Source of the DNA: an uncultured Flavobacteriales bacterium
GTDB lineage: Bacteria > Bacteroidota > Bacteroidia > Flavobacteriales_D > Parvicellaceae
Direction: 5' to 3'
DNA length: 55,423 bases
NCBI GenBank assembly: GCA_913030835.1
Contig: CAJWDP010000019.1
Coordinates: 1-55,423, forward strand
The position numbers and the translations under genes were made by a program. The notes under the pieces are model-generated. The model searched no databases, had not been told where the DNA came from, and saw nothing but the letters and a program-made list of their open reading frames with translations. Below are positions 55,012 through 55,423 of this stretch, in pieces; position 1 is the stretch's first letter; each line of letters opens with the position of its first letter.

Positions 55012-55423
55012 TTATTGTAGGTCATCAACTATAAACTCTAAATGCTCAACGAGCTGGTTTACGTTATTCTGAAATTGTTCTGAATTATTTATTGAAGAGT
55101 ATGACCTTCTAAATAACAATACAATTTGCTGGCATCTTTTAAAGTGTTTCTTTTTAAATTGATTTTCAACAGATAGATATTCAGCAAATGAAACTCGAGT
55201 TATCTCCTTAGGTTTGGGACCATTTTCTTCATTTGCCGAAGCCAAATAGTCCACACTTCCCATTACGGCTAATTTTGTAATTAATGTGCGAACGGTGTCC
55301 TTATTTCTGTTGATTATATTTTGATCCAACTGACTCGTTAATGATTGGTCTAATTTCTCATCAATGGAAAGTAACAGAGGGCGGATACTAATGACGCATT
55401 CTGAAATTTTCTCCCAGTTTTCA
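55012..55423 (-). CDS. Uncharacterised protein, 5' end beyond the right edge
   Basis: The frame is open from the stop at 55012 to the last base, so at least 136 residues are visible and the N-terminus lies outside. The visible part is helical, charged and soluble (ECVISIRPLLLSIDEKLD, RNKDTVRTLITKLAVMGSV, KKKHFKRCQQIVLLFRRSY), with no recognised domain. It ends 53 bases before the histidine kinase on the same strand and may belong to its operon. A role as a kinase partner is possible only by position. Confidence 0.55.
   Translation of the reverse strand, partial: ENWEKISECVISIRPLLLSIDEKLDQSLTSQLDQNIINRNKDTVRTLITKLAVMGSVDYLASANEENGPKPKEITRVSFAEYLSVENQFKKKHFKRCQQIVLLFRRSYSSINNSEQFQNNVNQLVEHLEFIVDDLQ

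Overview
The window looks like a chromosomal segment of an AT-rich, Gram-negative member of the Bacteroidota, most likely Flavobacteriales and possibly a Cryomorphaceae-like marine lineage (inference). The support is: proteins with type IX secretion C-terminal sorting domains (type A at 38968, type B/CHU_C at 6696); a 1478-residue DNA polymerase III alpha with a DEDDh exonuclease fused to its N-terminus, as I recall from Flavobacteriia; a DUF6089-type outer membrane protein; and repeated perfect Bacteroidetes -7 boxes (TAnnTTTG) just upstream of genes. No tRNA, rRNA operon, CRISPR array, phage or insertion sequence was seen. This is a mostly core-genome stretch with dense, often overlapping genes.

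Layout. 1-1976: the tail of a surface polysaccharide cluster (GT4 cut by the window edge, WcaF-like acetyltransferase, GT2), facing a DUF6089 barrel protein. 3128-6634: a FabK/nitronate monooxygenase-like flavoprotein followed by a two-subunit M16 peptidase pair. 6696-10067: a giant T9SS cargo protein. 10167-16796: guaB, three peptidyl-prolyl isomerase-type periplasmic chaperones in a row, and a MoxR ATPase. 16781-18739: phhB, bcp, recA. 18893-23609: a TPR lipoprotein facing a four-gene minus-strand operon (GT2, PAP2, ArnT-like, DUF1801) that probably makes and moves a lipid-linked sugar. 23719-24130: the RNase P RNA gene with promoter and terminator, then a DEAD-box helicase. 25988-31925: a minus-strand operon of an unknown membrane protein, GH20 hexosaminidase, CutC and GH2 beta-mannosidase. 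32036-38521: dnaE, trxA, pyrR-pyrB. 38579-41786: a STAS protein, a T9SS type A protein, RNase Z and tsaD. 41800-47612: TamB, head-to-head with tsaD and tail-to-tail with hutI. 47878-51469: a four-gene locus built around an ECF sigma factor with a hydrophobic tail. 51664-55423: htpG, a sensor histidine kinase and an unknown gene cut by the right edge.

The most promising little-described unit is 47878-51469: an exported protein resembling the soluble C-terminal part of DUF2723/TMEM260 proteins, an ECF sigma factor ending in a probable membrane helix, a single-pass anti-sigma-like protein, and a Cys-rich two-helix membrane protein. Other points worth a look are the face-to-face tsaD/tamB promoters lying inside each other's reading frames, CutC inside a glycosidase operon, decay of the PHP site in an exonuclease-fused DnaE, TTG start codons forced by the sequence in several conserved genes, and a sigma54-like element before htpG. 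No intergenic gap exceeds about 300 bases except around rnpB, which is explained.
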